Shown here: positions 19,058 to 27,653 of the stretch, piece after piece | Layout of the letters: every line of letters starts with the position of its first letter | Position numbering within the stretch: position 1 is the first letter of the stretch | Assembly (NCBI GenBank): GCA_937981585.1 | Contig: CALJOA010000029.1 | Span: 1-60,799 of the forward strand | From: an uncultured Pirellulaceae bacterium | GTDB taxonomy: Bacteria > Planctomycetota > Planctomycetia > Pirellulales > Pirellulaceae | Length of the DNA: 60,799 bases | Direction of reading: 5' to 3' | Notes under the pieces: model-generated | Databases searched by the model: none | What the model was told of the DNA's origin: nothing | The model's input: the letters and a program-made list of their open reading frames with translations, nothing else | Translations under genes and position numbers: made by a program

Positions 19058-20332
19058 ATGAATCAAAATCGGTATATCACGTTGTCGCTTGCTGCGACGT
19101 TGATTCTTAGCTTGTGTTGCGCCGTCAGTGGCAAAGCGATGGGCCAGCTTTCGGTCGTACCAGAGCCCAAACCGCCGCAACTAGAGCCGTATGCCCCGCC
19201 GACTCAACCGCCACCAAGAAAATCACGTTACTCGATTACTGAAATTCCAACGCCGCGGCCCAACGGCTGGATCACGGATCTAACGGGCAAGGTTTCACCC
19301 GAAGCCGTCGAGCACGTCAATATGGTTTGCCAGGAGATCAACGACCGACTGGGTCGCGAGATGACGGTTGTCGTTGTGCCGTCGATCGGAACCAAATCCG
19401 AACCGGGGCGCAATAGTGCCCATCGAAGATACGCGACAAATCTGTTCAATCTGTGGGGCGTCGGAAAAAAAGGCTTTCCGGGTATGTCCGGCGTCTATCG
19501 AAACAATGGAGTAATGCTGTTCGTTGCGCTCCAGGACAGAGCGGCAGAAATTGTGCTTGGCAGTGGCATCGATGGTCGAGAAGAAGAACGAGTCGCTGAT
19601 CAAATCATGGAGAACACGATTGTCCAGAATTTCAGGAACGATGATCTGAACTCGGCTGTCTACGAGGGCGCACGTGGAATCGCAACAAGAATCTTTTCGG
19701 TAACAGACATGGACTCGCCGGTGTTGTTGCCATCGGTATCCAAATCGGGCCGTAAAACTATCAACCGAAATCGTCGTCGGAAGCGTGGCCCAATCACTTG
19801 GTTGCCGTTCTTGGCCATTGGGGGGGCGGTCGGCGGAGTTGGTTTGATTGTGGGCGGACGTTACTACATGCGATATCGTCCTCGCCATTGCCCGTCCTGT
19901 TCGGACGAAATGATTCTGCTTGAAGAAGATCAAGACGACACGTTCCTTGAAGAACCCGAGCGAGTCGAAGAATGGCTTGGTAGTGTCGACTACGACGTTT
20001 GGGGCTGCGCCAAATGCGAAGAGATTCTCAAGCTTCGCTACGGAAAACTCTTGACGCGATATTCGAAATGCCCTGATTGCTGGTACATCACCGTGTTGAC
20101 TGTCAAGGAAGTTTTGCGAAGGGCAACTTATACTCGCGGCGGTAAAGTCAACGTTGTTGAAGATTGTAAGAGCTGCAGTTACCACCGGAGTTACGTCTAC
20201 CGGACGCCCAAGAAAGTCAAATCGTCATCAGGAAGTAGTAGCTTTGGAAGCGGTGGCGGAGGGTTTAGCGGCGGCGGCTCGGGGTTCAGCGGTGGATCTT
20301 CATCAGGTGGTGGATCAAGTGGTCGCTGGTAA
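19058..20332 (+). CDS. TPM-domain (Psb32/MOLO-1/YgcG-like) membrane protein with zinc-ribbon cytoplasmic part
   Basis: A 424-residue protein. It has a signal peptide (~1-30) and a Pro-rich linker, then a TPM domain (~65-215: GWITDLTGKVSPEAVEHVN, a VVVVPSIG strand, GVGKKG, NNGVMLFVALQDR and the GSGIDGREEERVADQIM helix). Then come a basic linker, a TM helix (~246-266) and a Cys-rich region with four CxxC-like pairs (CPSC, CAKC, CPDC, CKSC). The tail is Ser/Gly-rich (repeated FSGGGS) and ends SSGRW, as in many YgcG-like proteins. The start at 19058 is preferred; GTTATG at 19052 offers an alternative two codons upstream. The Nudix gene starts 17 nt downstream. Confidence 0.82.
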   Translation: MNQNRYITLSLAATLILSLCCAVSGKAMGQLSVVPEPKPPQLEPYAPPTQPPPRKSRYSITEIPTPRPNGWITDLTGKVSPEAVEHVNMVCQEINDRLGREMTVVVVPSIGTKSEPGRNSAHRRYATNLFNLWGVGKKGFPGMSGVYRNNGVMLFVALQDRAAEIVLGSGIDGREEERVADQIMENTIVQNFRNDDLNSAVYEGARGIATRIFSVTDMDSPVLLPSVSKSGRKTINRNRRRKRGPITWLPFLAIGGAVGGVGLIVGGRYYMRYRPRHCPSCSDEMILLEEDQDDTFLEEPERVEEWLGSVDYDVWGCAKCEEILKLRYGKLLTRYSKCPDCWYITVLTVKEVLRRATYTRGGKVNVVEDCKSCSYHRSYVYRTPKKVKSSSGSSSFGSGGGGFSGGGSGFSGGSSSGGGSSGRW

Positions 20333-20349
20333 GAAGCGATCCACCCAAA

Positions 20350-21081
20350 ATGAACGTATTACCAAAACACAAACTGGTTCAGGCAATCGAGCTGTCTGAG
20401 CTGGGCGATTGGGTTTCCCCTGTCGATGTTGCTCATCTCAATCGGCCCAGGGTTCGGCCCACGGGCTTGCCAGGACAAGGCCGAGTTGCGGCTGTGTTGT
20501 TGTTGGTTTACCCGAACTGCAAATCAAGTCGATTGAGTGAATCGAAGGAAGCTGCTACGACCTGCCAGGATTCTGATTTCGATTTGAATCTTGTGCTTAC
20601 CAAACGTAACTCAGGACTGTCCAATCACGGTGGTCAAATCAGTTTTCCCGGTGGCCGACAGGACGACGGCGAGTCACTGTGGCAAACCGCTTGTCGGGAG
20701 ACGTTTGAAGAAATCGGTGTCGGCCAAACAGTCGATTCTGAGCAAGCCGATTCCGAGGACGTCATCGGTGATCCGATCGAGCTGATCGGCCGGTTGAACC
20801 CTGTCTACATCCCGCCTTCTGATTTTACGGTCAGTCCGTTTGTTGGCTGGCAAGACTCGCGACCAGAATTCGCACGTGCGATTGAAGAGGTCGAGCAAGT
20901 AATCGAAGTCAGCCTTGCCGATCTGCTCGACCCAAAATCATTGAAGCAGGGCGAAGTTGTCACGGCTAACTCTGGTCGCTTGGAGGTTCCTTACTATCAA
21001 GCCGGTGAGCATCGTGTCTGGGGAGCCACGGCGATCATGTTGAGCGAGTTGCTGGAGCGAATTCGGCGATTCCAAGACTGA
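20350..21081 (+). CDS. Nudix hydrolase, CoA pyrophosphatase (NudL-like)
   Basis: A 243-residue enzyme. The Nudix box is intact around residues 98-121: GGRQDDGES, then RETFEEIG, giving the metal-binding glutamates. FPGG precedes it, and the RNSGLSNHGGQISFPGG stretch is typical of the CoA-pyrophosphatase subgroup, which hydrolyses CoA to phosphopantetheine and 3',5'-ADP. The C-terminal part (HRVWGATAIMLSELLERI) also matches that subgroup. It follows the TPM gene by 17 nt on the same strand, so the two are probably co-transcribed. Confidence 0.85.
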   Translation: MNVLPKHKLVQAIELSELGDWVSPVDVAHLNRPRVRPTGLPGQGRVAAVLLLVYPNCKSSRLSESKEAATTCQDSDFDLNLVLTKRNSGLSNHGGQISFPGGRQDDGESLWQTACRETFEEIGVGQTVDSEQADSEDVIGDPIELIGRLNPVYIPPSDFTVSPFVGWQDSRPEFARAIEEVEQVIEVSLADLLDPKSLKQGEVVTANSGRLEVPYYQAGEHRVWGATAIMLSELLERIRRFQD

Positions 21082-21313
21082 TTCTATTTCAGCCTGACGC
21101 GCCCGTCATTCCCGCGCAGGCCAAATACCGAAGTGGCGATGCCCGACTAAAGTGCTTGCACTCTCCCTCGCTTTGGGCAACTGGAAAATCTGGGTAACCA
21201 AAAAAGATTTGTCGGTTGTTGGTTTGTTCACTTTTGCCGAAAAGAATTGGATTTAGTTGTCGTGTTCGCCAAGACGCGTAGCCAATTTTCCGATACCTAA
21301 TTTGTTGGAGATT

Positions 21314-21634
21314 ATGTCAGAGACATTGGATTTAAGAATGAAATTGTTGAACACACGATTGTTTGCTGTTTTAGCATTGGTTGCGGGGGTTAGCTTGAGC
21401 GGTTGTTGCTCAAATGGTTCCTGTTCAGGACTCAAGGGTATGTTTGGTCAGCGCGACAGAGTTGACGAAGTCATGTTTGCTTCGACTTCGTCAGGGGAAA
21501 CCTTGGAGAAGTATCGGGCCGAGGTTGCCGAGAGTGCTTCGACTCGAGTTGCGGCTGCAAAGTCGGAGTTCATGCCAAGTTGGCTGAGGTCACCCGGTTC
21601 GACAAGTAGAAGTTGTGCTACTGGAAGTACCTGA
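21314..21634 (+). CDS. Small lipoprotein, unknown function
   Basis: A 106-residue protein starting at the ATG at 21314, which has TTGGAG just upstream. The N-terminus is a lipoprotein signal: LLNTRLFAVLALVAG and the lipobox LSGC, with further Cys right after (CCSNGSC). The mature part is ~75 residues, with a helical stretch (ETLEKYRAEVAESASTRVAA) and a Ser/Arg end. An internal ATG at 21338 also preserves the signal. No family recognised. Confidence 0.55.
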   Translation: MSETLDLRMKLLNTRLFAVLALVAGVSLSGCCSNGSCSGLKGMFGQRDRVDEVMFASTSSGETLEKYRAEVAESASTRVAAAKSEFMPSWLRSPGSTSRSCATGST

Positions 21635-21765
21635 GGCGGGTAGAAATTCAATGCATGGTTCATGCATTCTCTACGAGCTAACTGGCGTTACTCAATTCAG
21701 CAAGGACTGCCTTGGCGAATTGGAATGACAGGCATGCAATAGCATGCCCTGCTTTGGACTAATGA

Positions 21766-22371
21766 CTAATGCGGGTTGTTGGAGCCCGTTGCCGTTTTGA
21801 TGCCAAAGAAGCGAAAGATCGAAGGCTTCACTGGCTTTATACCTTTAGAATTTTTGAGGCTGCTCACACCTCGATCAATTGCATCAAGGATCCGCTGTGA
21901 CTTTGCCCGATTCTTCATGTCGCCTTTGATGATGGCTTGGATTCGACCAAAAGTGTCGATGATATAAGTTGAGAACTCTTTCTCACCGGCGCTGTAATCG
22001 GCGGTCAACTGTTTGCCGTTATCAAGCGCGAATGTGAAATCGGCTTTGGATCGCTTTTTGATAATCTTGAGGCCGTCAATTCCTTTGGCCTCTTCGCGAA
22101 ACACAACGACGACACGAGCGCCGGCTGCTTTAAACGTTTCTGAATTCCTTCTCAGATCAAGAAGTTGTTTCAAGCAATAGGGGCACCAATGTGCGCGCGA
22201 GAAAACCAACACGGTAGTAAGGTTTTCATCGACAGGTTTAACTTTATCGCCACCGATTGAATCGAGCTCGAAATCGGGAGCTTCGTTTCCAACACAAAGA
22301 GGTGCCTGAGAGGGCGTTTTTAAAGTGGAAACAATGCCGACCAAAAATGTCAGCAACAACCAAAGCTTCAT
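21766..22371 (-). CDS. Exported peroxiredoxin/AhpC-TSA-like thiol protein
   Basis: A 201-residue protein. A signal peptide covers ~1-20. A thioredoxin fold follows: NEAPDFELDSIGG, a VLVFSRAHWCPYC active site (C63, C66), GARVVVVFREE, then FALDNGKQLTADY and FSTYIIDTFGRIQAII, which match the peroxiredoxin-like AhpC/TSA group. It probably reduces peroxides or disulfides outside the cytoplasm. Both active-site residues are ordinary cysteines, unlike the TGA-containing thioredoxin gene at 35512-37476. Confidence 0.8.
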   Translation of the reverse strand: MKLWLLLTFLVGIVSTLKTPSQAPLCVGNEAPDFELDSIGGDKVKPVDENLTTVLVFSRAHWCPYCLKQLLDLRRNSETFKAAGARVVVVFREEAKGIDGLKIIKKRSKADFTFALDNGKQLTADYSAGEKEFSTYIIDTFGRIQAIIKGDMKNRAKSQRILDAIDRGVSSLKNSKGIKPVKPSIFRFFGIKTATGSNNPH

Positions 22372-22557
22372 TTAGTTATTTCGGGAAAGAGAGGCAGCGG
22401 GGAAGTGAAGCCGGGAACATAGTTCCGCAACGACGGCCTGATTATAACAATTTGTCGAGTGATTTTCATCGACTATCGATAAGATAAATGCTCATGTGAC
22501 ATTCTGGCGCATCGCAGTTTGCCCATAAATGTAGCCACTTACTTGTTACCCAACGGA

Positions 22558-22737
22558 CTACCGGAGTAAGAAAACGGCTACCACGGACATTGGAATGCCT
22601 GCAACGGTCGCAGAGGTCCGTTTCTCGCTCAGCAGCATTGTGGCAACCAAAGCGATCAAAACGACACCACCAGCGCCGGTCACTAGCCCGAATATTTCAT
22701 TAGCGACGGCCGTTCGGCCCGGTTCCCTCTGTTGCAC
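22558..22737 (-). pseudogene. Fragment of a membrane protein (C-terminal remnant)
   Basis: A minus-strand frame of 59 codons from a GTG at 22737 to the stop at 22558. It reads EIFGLVTGAGGVVLIALVAT, then a short charged turn (LLSEKRTS) and a second hydrophobic stretch (VAGIPMSVVAVFLL). Two TM helices and no proper start suggest the end of a lost multi-pass permease. A stop codon blocks extension upstream. Too short to name a family. The flanking 22372-22867 holds nothing else visible. Confidence 0.3.
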
Positions 22738-22867
22738 GAAGAAACTGCGGGTAACGCCGTTCGGCTAATTTACAGACTGTAACTTATTTATGAATTTGCC
22801 GCTGGTTCAAATTCTTGACAGTAAAATAAATCCAGTTTGTCCAGCTTCTTTTACACGGGAGAGAAAA

Positions 22868-23584
22868 ATGAAATCATCTTGGTCACCCAGTCGTCGGAGT
22901 TTCATTGGAAAGTCTATTGTCGGTGCCACGGCGCTGGTGGGGAGTGAGTTTTTTACCCGTCCGGGATTGTTTGCACAGGAGCTGGTCACGCCATCGATGA
23001 CCGAAGGCCCGTTCTATCCGGATCGGCTTCCGCTGGATACCGACAACGATCTTTTGGTGTTAAACAATTCGATAACGCCGGCTGTGGGTGAGATTACTCA
23101 TTTGACCGGGAAGGTCATGGATCAAAAAGGAAATCCAGTCCGAAATGCGCGGGTAGAGATTTGGCAAGTCGACAACAATGGAGTTTATCTGCATTCAAAG
23201 GGTGGAGATCGTACCAAGCTTGACAAGAACTTCCAGGGCTTTGGTCGTTTCGCGACAGGGCTCAAGGCGGAGTACTATTTCCGAACCATCAAGCCGGTCG
23301 CATATCCGGGCCGCACTCCGCATATTCACTTTGCCGTCTACGTTGGCGACAGGAAAGTTCTCTCGACCCAGTGCATGATCAAAGGCAACGCCGATCAGAA
23401 CGCGAGAGATGGATTGCTCAGAAGCATCAGGGACGAGAAAGCCCGGCAGTCATTGATCGTTGATTTTCAACCTTTGGCCGGCTCGAAGATCGGGGAATTG
23501 ACAGCTAATTTTGACATCGTCCTTGGTCTGACTCCCAACGAAGATCAACTCAAAGAGCAGGAAAACGAGCGAAAAAGCGGCTAG
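22868..23584 (+). CDS. Exported intradiol ring-cleavage dioxygenase family protein
   Basis: A 238-residue protein related to protocatechuate 3,4-dioxygenase beta chains, which use Fe(III) to cleave catechols between the hydroxyls. It starts at the ATG at 22868, with GGGAGAG 7-8 nt upstream. A Tat signal covers ~1-36 (SRRSFIGKSIVGA). The dioxygenase domain has TEGPFYP, the GKVMDQKGNPVRNARVEIWQ strand region, and the expected iron ligands Y107, Y146, H152 and H154 (PGRTPHIHF). Tat export fits cofactor loading in the cytoplasm. It stands alone with no aromatic degradation genes, so the substrate is unknown. Confidence 0.88.
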   Translation: MKSSWSPSRRSFIGKSIVGATALVGSEFFTRPGLFAQELVTPSMTEGPFYPDRLPLDTDNDLLVLNNSITPAVGEITHLTGKVMDQKGNPVRNARVEIWQVDNNGVYLHSKGGDRTKLDKNFQGFGRFATGLKAEYYFRTIKPVAYPGRTPHIHFAVYVGDRKVLSTQCMIKGNADQNARDGLLRSIRDEKARQSLIVDFQPLAGSKIGELTANFDIVLGLTPNEDQLKEQENERKSG

Positions 23585-23698
23585 AAGTAAGCACTTGCAA
23601 AAAAACTATCAAAAGAAGGTCTCGGTGGTGAAGTCGCCACGTGTAGTTTCATGGTGACAGACCATTGTTAATAAAGATTCAATAACGGAGGGTAACCG

Positions 23699-24196
23699 AT
23701 GAAAAACACAAAGCCGATGAAAAACACTAAGACCATGTTGATGGCTACTGTGATGACGCTTGGATTGGCTGCAACTGTGATGGCTCAGCCACCAGAGCGT
23801 GGCAGAGGGCAAGGCGGGCCAGAGCGAGACGGTCAGGACAGAATGGCCAAATTCATGATGGCCTTTCCAGTTATGGCAGCACTGGATCGTGATCAAGACG
23901 GAACGATCTCGGCTCAAGAGATTGCCGACGCTTCACAGGCGCTGGCAAAACTCGACACCAATGGCGATGGTGAATTGACACGCGACGAGATTCGACCCAA
24001 ACGGCCTGAAGGCAAACGCGGCGGACGGGGTGCTGGGGGCAAGGGTGGCCCTGGCGGCAAGGGAGGACCTAGAGCGGGTGGCAAAGGTAAAGGCGGCAAA
24101 GGTAAGGGCGGAGCTGGCGGTAGGGGTAAAGGTGGCGGGGGTGAAGGTGGTGGCCAGCGTCCCAGGCGACCTGCGGCAGACGACGGAGATGCCTAA
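23699..24196 (+). CDS. Secreted EF-hand protein with Gly/Lys/Arg-rich tail
   Basis: A 165-residue exported protein. GGAGG lies ~10 nt before the ATG. A signal peptide ends near MA-QPPERG (~30). Two EF-hand loops follow with all calcium ligands: DRDQDGTISAQE and DTNGDGELTRDE. From ~100 to the end the protein is almost only Gly, Lys, Arg and Ala (GGKGKGGKGKGGAGGRGKGG). The tail is strongly basic and probably disordered. Calcium binding is well supported; the job of the tail (polyanion or surface binding) is a guess. Confidence 0.78.
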   Translation: MKNTKPMKNTKTMLMATVMTLGLAATVMAQPPERGRGQGGPERDGQDRMAKFMMAFPVMAALDRDQDGTISAQEIADASQALAKLDTNGDGELTRDEIRPKRPEGKRGGRGAGGKGGPGGKGGPRAGGKGKGGKGKGGAGGRGKGGGGEGGGQRPRRPAADDGDA

Positions 24197-25335
24197 GTAA
24201 CTTCAATCGTTTCATTAAAGCGATACGAAAACGAGGCGACAATTGGTAGTGTCATGTCGGCAGACCAGTAATCGGTTCAACAAAAAAGCGTTTCATCGCC
24301 GAGGCGAAGAAACGCTGTTTTGAGGTAGCGCCTGAAACTAGCGCTCAGACCCTCCAAAGGCTCGTTCTAGAGCAGGACATCTATGTAGAATGGCAGGAAG
24401 CGCGTGACGCAACTTACAGCGGCGCCACACGCTCCCATCACCATTGACCACTATCGTAAAGTGTTGATGTTGGGCGATTCAAACTGCCACAAAATTGCTT
24501 TGCAATTCGACTATCTTTCTCAGGCAAACCGCCGACGAAAGTCGCAGTAACGCAAGAGGCAAGGATGCAAACGTCATACCAATCCAAGTCGCATTAGGTG
24601 GCTGGACTGCGATAGCGGCGGTTAGACACAATTCGATACGGGAAAAATCAGGTATTGGGCCAAAAATATTTTTCGGCGAAATCTATGGGGATGAAATCCT
24701 TAGTTCCCGCGGCACAAAATTGAGTCGCTGCCGCCCAATTGGGACGCACACATTCATTGGTTGCCGTGCAAAGGAACAGTCCCAAGGAACCGTCCCAACA
24801 AACGCTGCCTTGGATTCAATGATCTTTTGGTCACTTCATGAGTCGAGTGCGATGGCCGCATCACGAACATTAAGTTCAAACGAACCTCCAGTTCACAACA
24901 GCTCGCTTCGGTCAGATTGCCATCCAACCCGCACAACCGTTTCTGTCTATGAGATTGGGTTAACGGCATTGGGCAAACCATTTGAATCGTGGCACTTATG
25001 ACTCGTATCCCGGATGCTACCACAAAAAACACCCAGTGCTATCATCCGTAAAATTCCTTTCTAAAGGTGGGTTCAAAATCCATTGATTCGTCCATTTTCG
25101 CTCCGACAAACCCGACGATTGATAAACCTTTACAAATTTTGGTTCTTGTCGCTCAAAAGACAGGAAAACGGATCTGATTGTCTGCAACATTTCTTCTAAT
25201 CGGTCCGATTCCATCAAAGGTCCGTTCTGGAGCAATCATTGATGACCACCCGATGATCCCTCTTTTACGGAAGTGGAAAGAATCAATCCGCCACGGGACC
25301 TTAGTAGTGGCAGTCTAGAATTAGGAAATGGGACC
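24197..25335. other. Long intergenic region, no convincing gene
   Basis: About 1.1 kb between the EF-hand gene and the porin. Frames at 24495-25001 (plus) and 24754-25032 (minus) are open but their translations have no family features, odd composition and poor starts. Apart from the hairpin at 24282-24321 I see nothing. It may be decayed DNA or hold the porin's regulatory region. Confidence 0.45.
24282..24321. terminator. Hairpin with A-run and T-run, probable intrinsic terminator
   Basis: An aaaaaagcgtttc arm and a gaaacgctgtttt arm enclose an inner tcgcc/ggcga stem. It lies ~90 nt after the EF-hand gene. A/T flanks on both sides would allow action in either direction. Confidence 0.6.
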
Positions 25336-26574
25336 ATGACAAATGGAAAGAAGGGACTAAGCACAATTTTTGGCTTGGTCGCAACGGGAATTATGACGGT
25401 GTCCAGTGCTTGTGCACAGTACGACGTTTACACGCCTGCAGCCGATTACGGTTACGGGGGAGCGGCAGCCAGTGGATGCACGGATTGCCAAGCCGCCGCT
25501 GCTACTGGTGGTGGAGGACGTTTATTGGGAAGGGATTGCGGTGGCGATCCTTGGACACTCTTTGGTCGCCGTGACAACGCCCTGAACATTGGTGGATGGT
25601 TCTCAGCTGGTTATCACAGTGCTGGAAATGATCTATTCAACTCACATCCTGACCAATTTGGATTGCACCAAGGTTGGTTGTTTGTCGAGAAAGCGGCTGA
25701 CGCCAGCAACGGTGGAGTTGGGCTTGGTTTTCGAATCGATGCAATGTACGGCCTAGATGGTCCTGACACTCAATCCTTTGGCAATTCGGGTCCGACGTTT
25801 GACCTTGATCCACGATTTACTCGTGGCGGCGGATTTGGCTTCGCTATTCCACAAGCCTACGGAGAAGTCGCAGTCGGTGACTGGAACGTAAAAGTCGGTC
25901 ACTTTTACACACTCGTTGGATACGAAGTCGTAACTGCTCCCGACAACTTCTTCTACTCTCACTCAATCACAAGTTTCAACACTGAGCCATTCACCCACAC
26001 CGGTGCAATCGCCAGCTACTCTGTCAACGATGACACGACCATCTATGGTGGTTGGACAGCCGGTTGGGACTCCGGTTTTGACTTTGCCGCTGGAAGCAAC
26101 TTCCTCGGTGGTTTCAGTCGTCAGCTTAATGACGATGCGGCTTTGACCTACATCACAACCTTTGGTGACTTTGGTGCTCGAAGTGCCGGCAACGATGATG
26201 CTTACTCTCACAGCATCGTGTTGGACATGGCTTTGACTGATAACCTTCAGTACATCGTCCAAAGTGACTTGCTTCGAATCGCCAGCACAGGCGAAGACAA
26301 TGTTGGCTTGAACCAATACTGGATCTACAACGTCAACGATTGCGTTTCTCTTGGAACACGTATGGAGTGGTGGAAAGGTGATGACATCACCGGATACGCC
26401 CCTCACGGTGCGTTGGCTCCAACAAGCTCGCACTCATACTACGCGGCAACGTTTGGTATGAACTACAGGCTTAGTCCAAACGTATTGCTACGACCTGAGT
26501 ACCGCTACGACTGGTCGCCAGCTCTTGATTACGAGCAAGGCTATTTCGGCATGGACGTTGTTGCGACGTTCTAA
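25336..26574 (+). CDS. Outer-membrane beta-barrel porin (OmpL-like, BBP2 family)
   Basis: A 412-residue exported protein. It starts at the ATG at 25336 (AGGAAATGGG upstream) and not at the earlier in-frame ATG at 25273. A signal peptide ends near SACAQ (~28). A Gly/Ala/Cys segment is followed by a barrel of alternating strands: NALNIGGWFSAGYHSAGN, QAYGEVAVGDWNVKVGHFYT, TIYGGWTAGWDSGFDFA, LLRPEYRYDWS. It ends in a C-terminal Phe (DVVATF), typical of outer-membrane barrels. The pattern is that of the planctomycete BBP2/OmpL-like porins. A strong terminator follows 29 nt downstream, so the gene is probably monocistronic. Confidence 0.85.
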   Translation: MTNGKKGLSTIFGLVATGIMTVSSACAQYDVYTPAADYGYGGAAASGCTDCQAAAATGGGGRLLGRDCGGDPWTLFGRRDNALNIGGWFSAGYHSAGNDLFNSHPDQFGLHQGWLFVEKAADASNGGVGLGFRIDAMYGLDGPDTQSFGNSGPTFDLDPRFTRGGGFGFAIPQAYGEVAVGDWNVKVGHFYTLVGYEVVTAPDNFFYSHSITSFNTEPFTHTGAIASYSVNDDTTIYGGWTAGWDSGFDFAAGSNFLGGFSRQLNDDAALTYITTFGDFGARSAGNDDAYSHSIVLDMALTDNLQYIVQSDLLRIASTGEDNVGLNQYWIYNVNDCVSLGTRMEWWKGDDITGYAPHGALAPTSSHSYYAATFGMNYRLSPNVLLRPEYRYDWSPALDYEQGYFGMDVVATF

Positions 26575-26602
26575 GTCGACAACTTGCTGAATCTAAAAAC
26601 CC

Positions 26603-26639
26603 AAACGCTCGCTGTGATCTTCGCTGCGAGCGTTTTTTT
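26603..26639 (+). terminator. Rho-independent terminator of the porin gene
   Basis: aaacgctcgc and gcgagcgttt pair perfectly around a 13-nt loop, followed by a run of T residues. Confidence 0.88.
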
Positions 26640-26750
26640 CTTACTTGTCGCCAACATGAAAGACGCTTTCCACATTGCTGTGAAAAGCGCCATGGCTAAT
26701 TACTCAATTGAGATCGTTTAAATCTTGTTTCGAGGTTCATCAAAAAATTG

Positions 26751-26776
26751 AGCAGCACGGATTCTCCCAGCCGTGA
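26751..26776. repeat. Family D short repeat
   Basis: gagcagcacggattctccc followed by agccgtg. Read on the other strand it resembles bases 24-48 (cacggctgggacagccgtgc). A small shared hairpin motif. Confidence 0.4.
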
Positions 26777-26804
26777 AATGAATTTGCCGGTCTCAGCACG
26801 GAAG

Positions 26805-26890
26805 AGGTTGTGATTTTATTAGCCGTTTTGGCGCTAGCCACAGTTAACGGTGATTCATCCGTGGCTAGCGCCAAAACGGCTGGTGTTTGG
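26805..26890. repeat. Family A inverted repeat (complete, compensated arms)
   Basis: Left arm agccgttttggcgctagcca, right arm tggctagcgccaaaacggct, with arms perfectly complementary. Both arms carry the same change (gcgctagcc where others have gcgatagcc), so pairing has been preserved while sequence drifted. It lies in the 423-nt gap after the porin. Confidence 0.75.
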
Positions 26891-26997
26891 TGTTGTTAGG
26901 GCGTGTTTTCCGCTGGGAGTTCCCCACTCGCTAGCGCTTCGAGCCTGTATTTGCATTTATAAACTCGCGCAGGCGGGTGGTGGCATGGAGATGTGAA

Positions 26998-27414
26998 TCA
27001 GCGTTTCAAACTTAGAAACTGCCAGCCTGAGAGAAACCAGTTGTTGCCGTAGGGACGACACCAACGACATTCAGAAAGAATCGTTATTGGTTTGGAATCA
27101 GTTCCCAGCCGCTCAATTGAAAGCACCGCAACCGATTTGTCGTTGATTTCAAACTCGGTAATCAAACCAATACCAGTCGCCGAAACGTTGCGGGAAAAAC
27201 CAGATGGCGACTCGGTTTCATCTTCGGAATCTTCATTGTCCGATGAGCTTTGAGAATTTTCGGCTTGCCGAAACTCGATTCCAACAAAGCGAACCAGATT
27301 CTCGCGATGCGCGGAGCGATTCTCCGATTGATCGTATTTCGCGTCCTCTTTGAGGATTTCGTCGATGACACGTTTGATGTCGGGTTTGGCGGGTGGTCCG
27401 CTGGATCGCAACAT
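26998..27414 (-). CDS. PilZ-like domain protein
   Basis: A 138-residue protein from the ATG at 27414 (GGGTGAG upstream); a longer frame to 27516 is less likely. The N-terminus has a charged helix (IKRVIDEILKEDA), then RSAHRENLVRFVGIEF, an acidic insert and SRNVSATGIGLITEFEI. This is the layout of PilZ domains: an Arg-containing N-terminal motif, then a D/N-x-S-x-x-G motif and a barrel. It ends NWFLSGWQFLSL. PilZ domains usually bind cyclic di-GMP; here the RxxxR pair (R-SAH-R) is plausible but the match is divergent. Confidence 0.6.
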   Translation of the reverse strand: MLRSSGPPAKPDIKRVIDEILKEDAKYDQSENRSAHRENLVRFVGIEFRQAENSQSSSDNEDSEDETESPSGFSRNVSATGIGLITEFEINDKSVAVLSIERLGTDSKPITILSECRWCRPYGNNWFLSGWQFLSLKR

Positions 27415-27653
27415 GATGTACTCACCCAATACAAGATAAAAATAGCGTTGATGTTGGATCGGTGTCCGTTGCCGGAGAAGAACCGTCTGTGATTGAAAGG
27501 TAACCAATAGATGCATTTATCGAAAGACGAGAAGCTCGATCGGTCAAACGATTAAGGAAGTATTTGACGAGCGTGAAATGATGCCAGACAATGCGAGTTC
27601 ACCCACGAATCATCAGATTCAGACTTTGACGACTTTTTGAAATACGGATAAAA

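Noticed and set aside
22558..22737. Considered as a complete small two-helix membrane protein
   Set aside because: No ATG or ribosome site and an upstream in-frame stop; better explained as a remnant, so given low confidence.
24495..25001. A 168-codon plus-strand frame in the gap before the porin
   Set aside because: Composition and pattern do not look like a protein; no ribosome site or family match.
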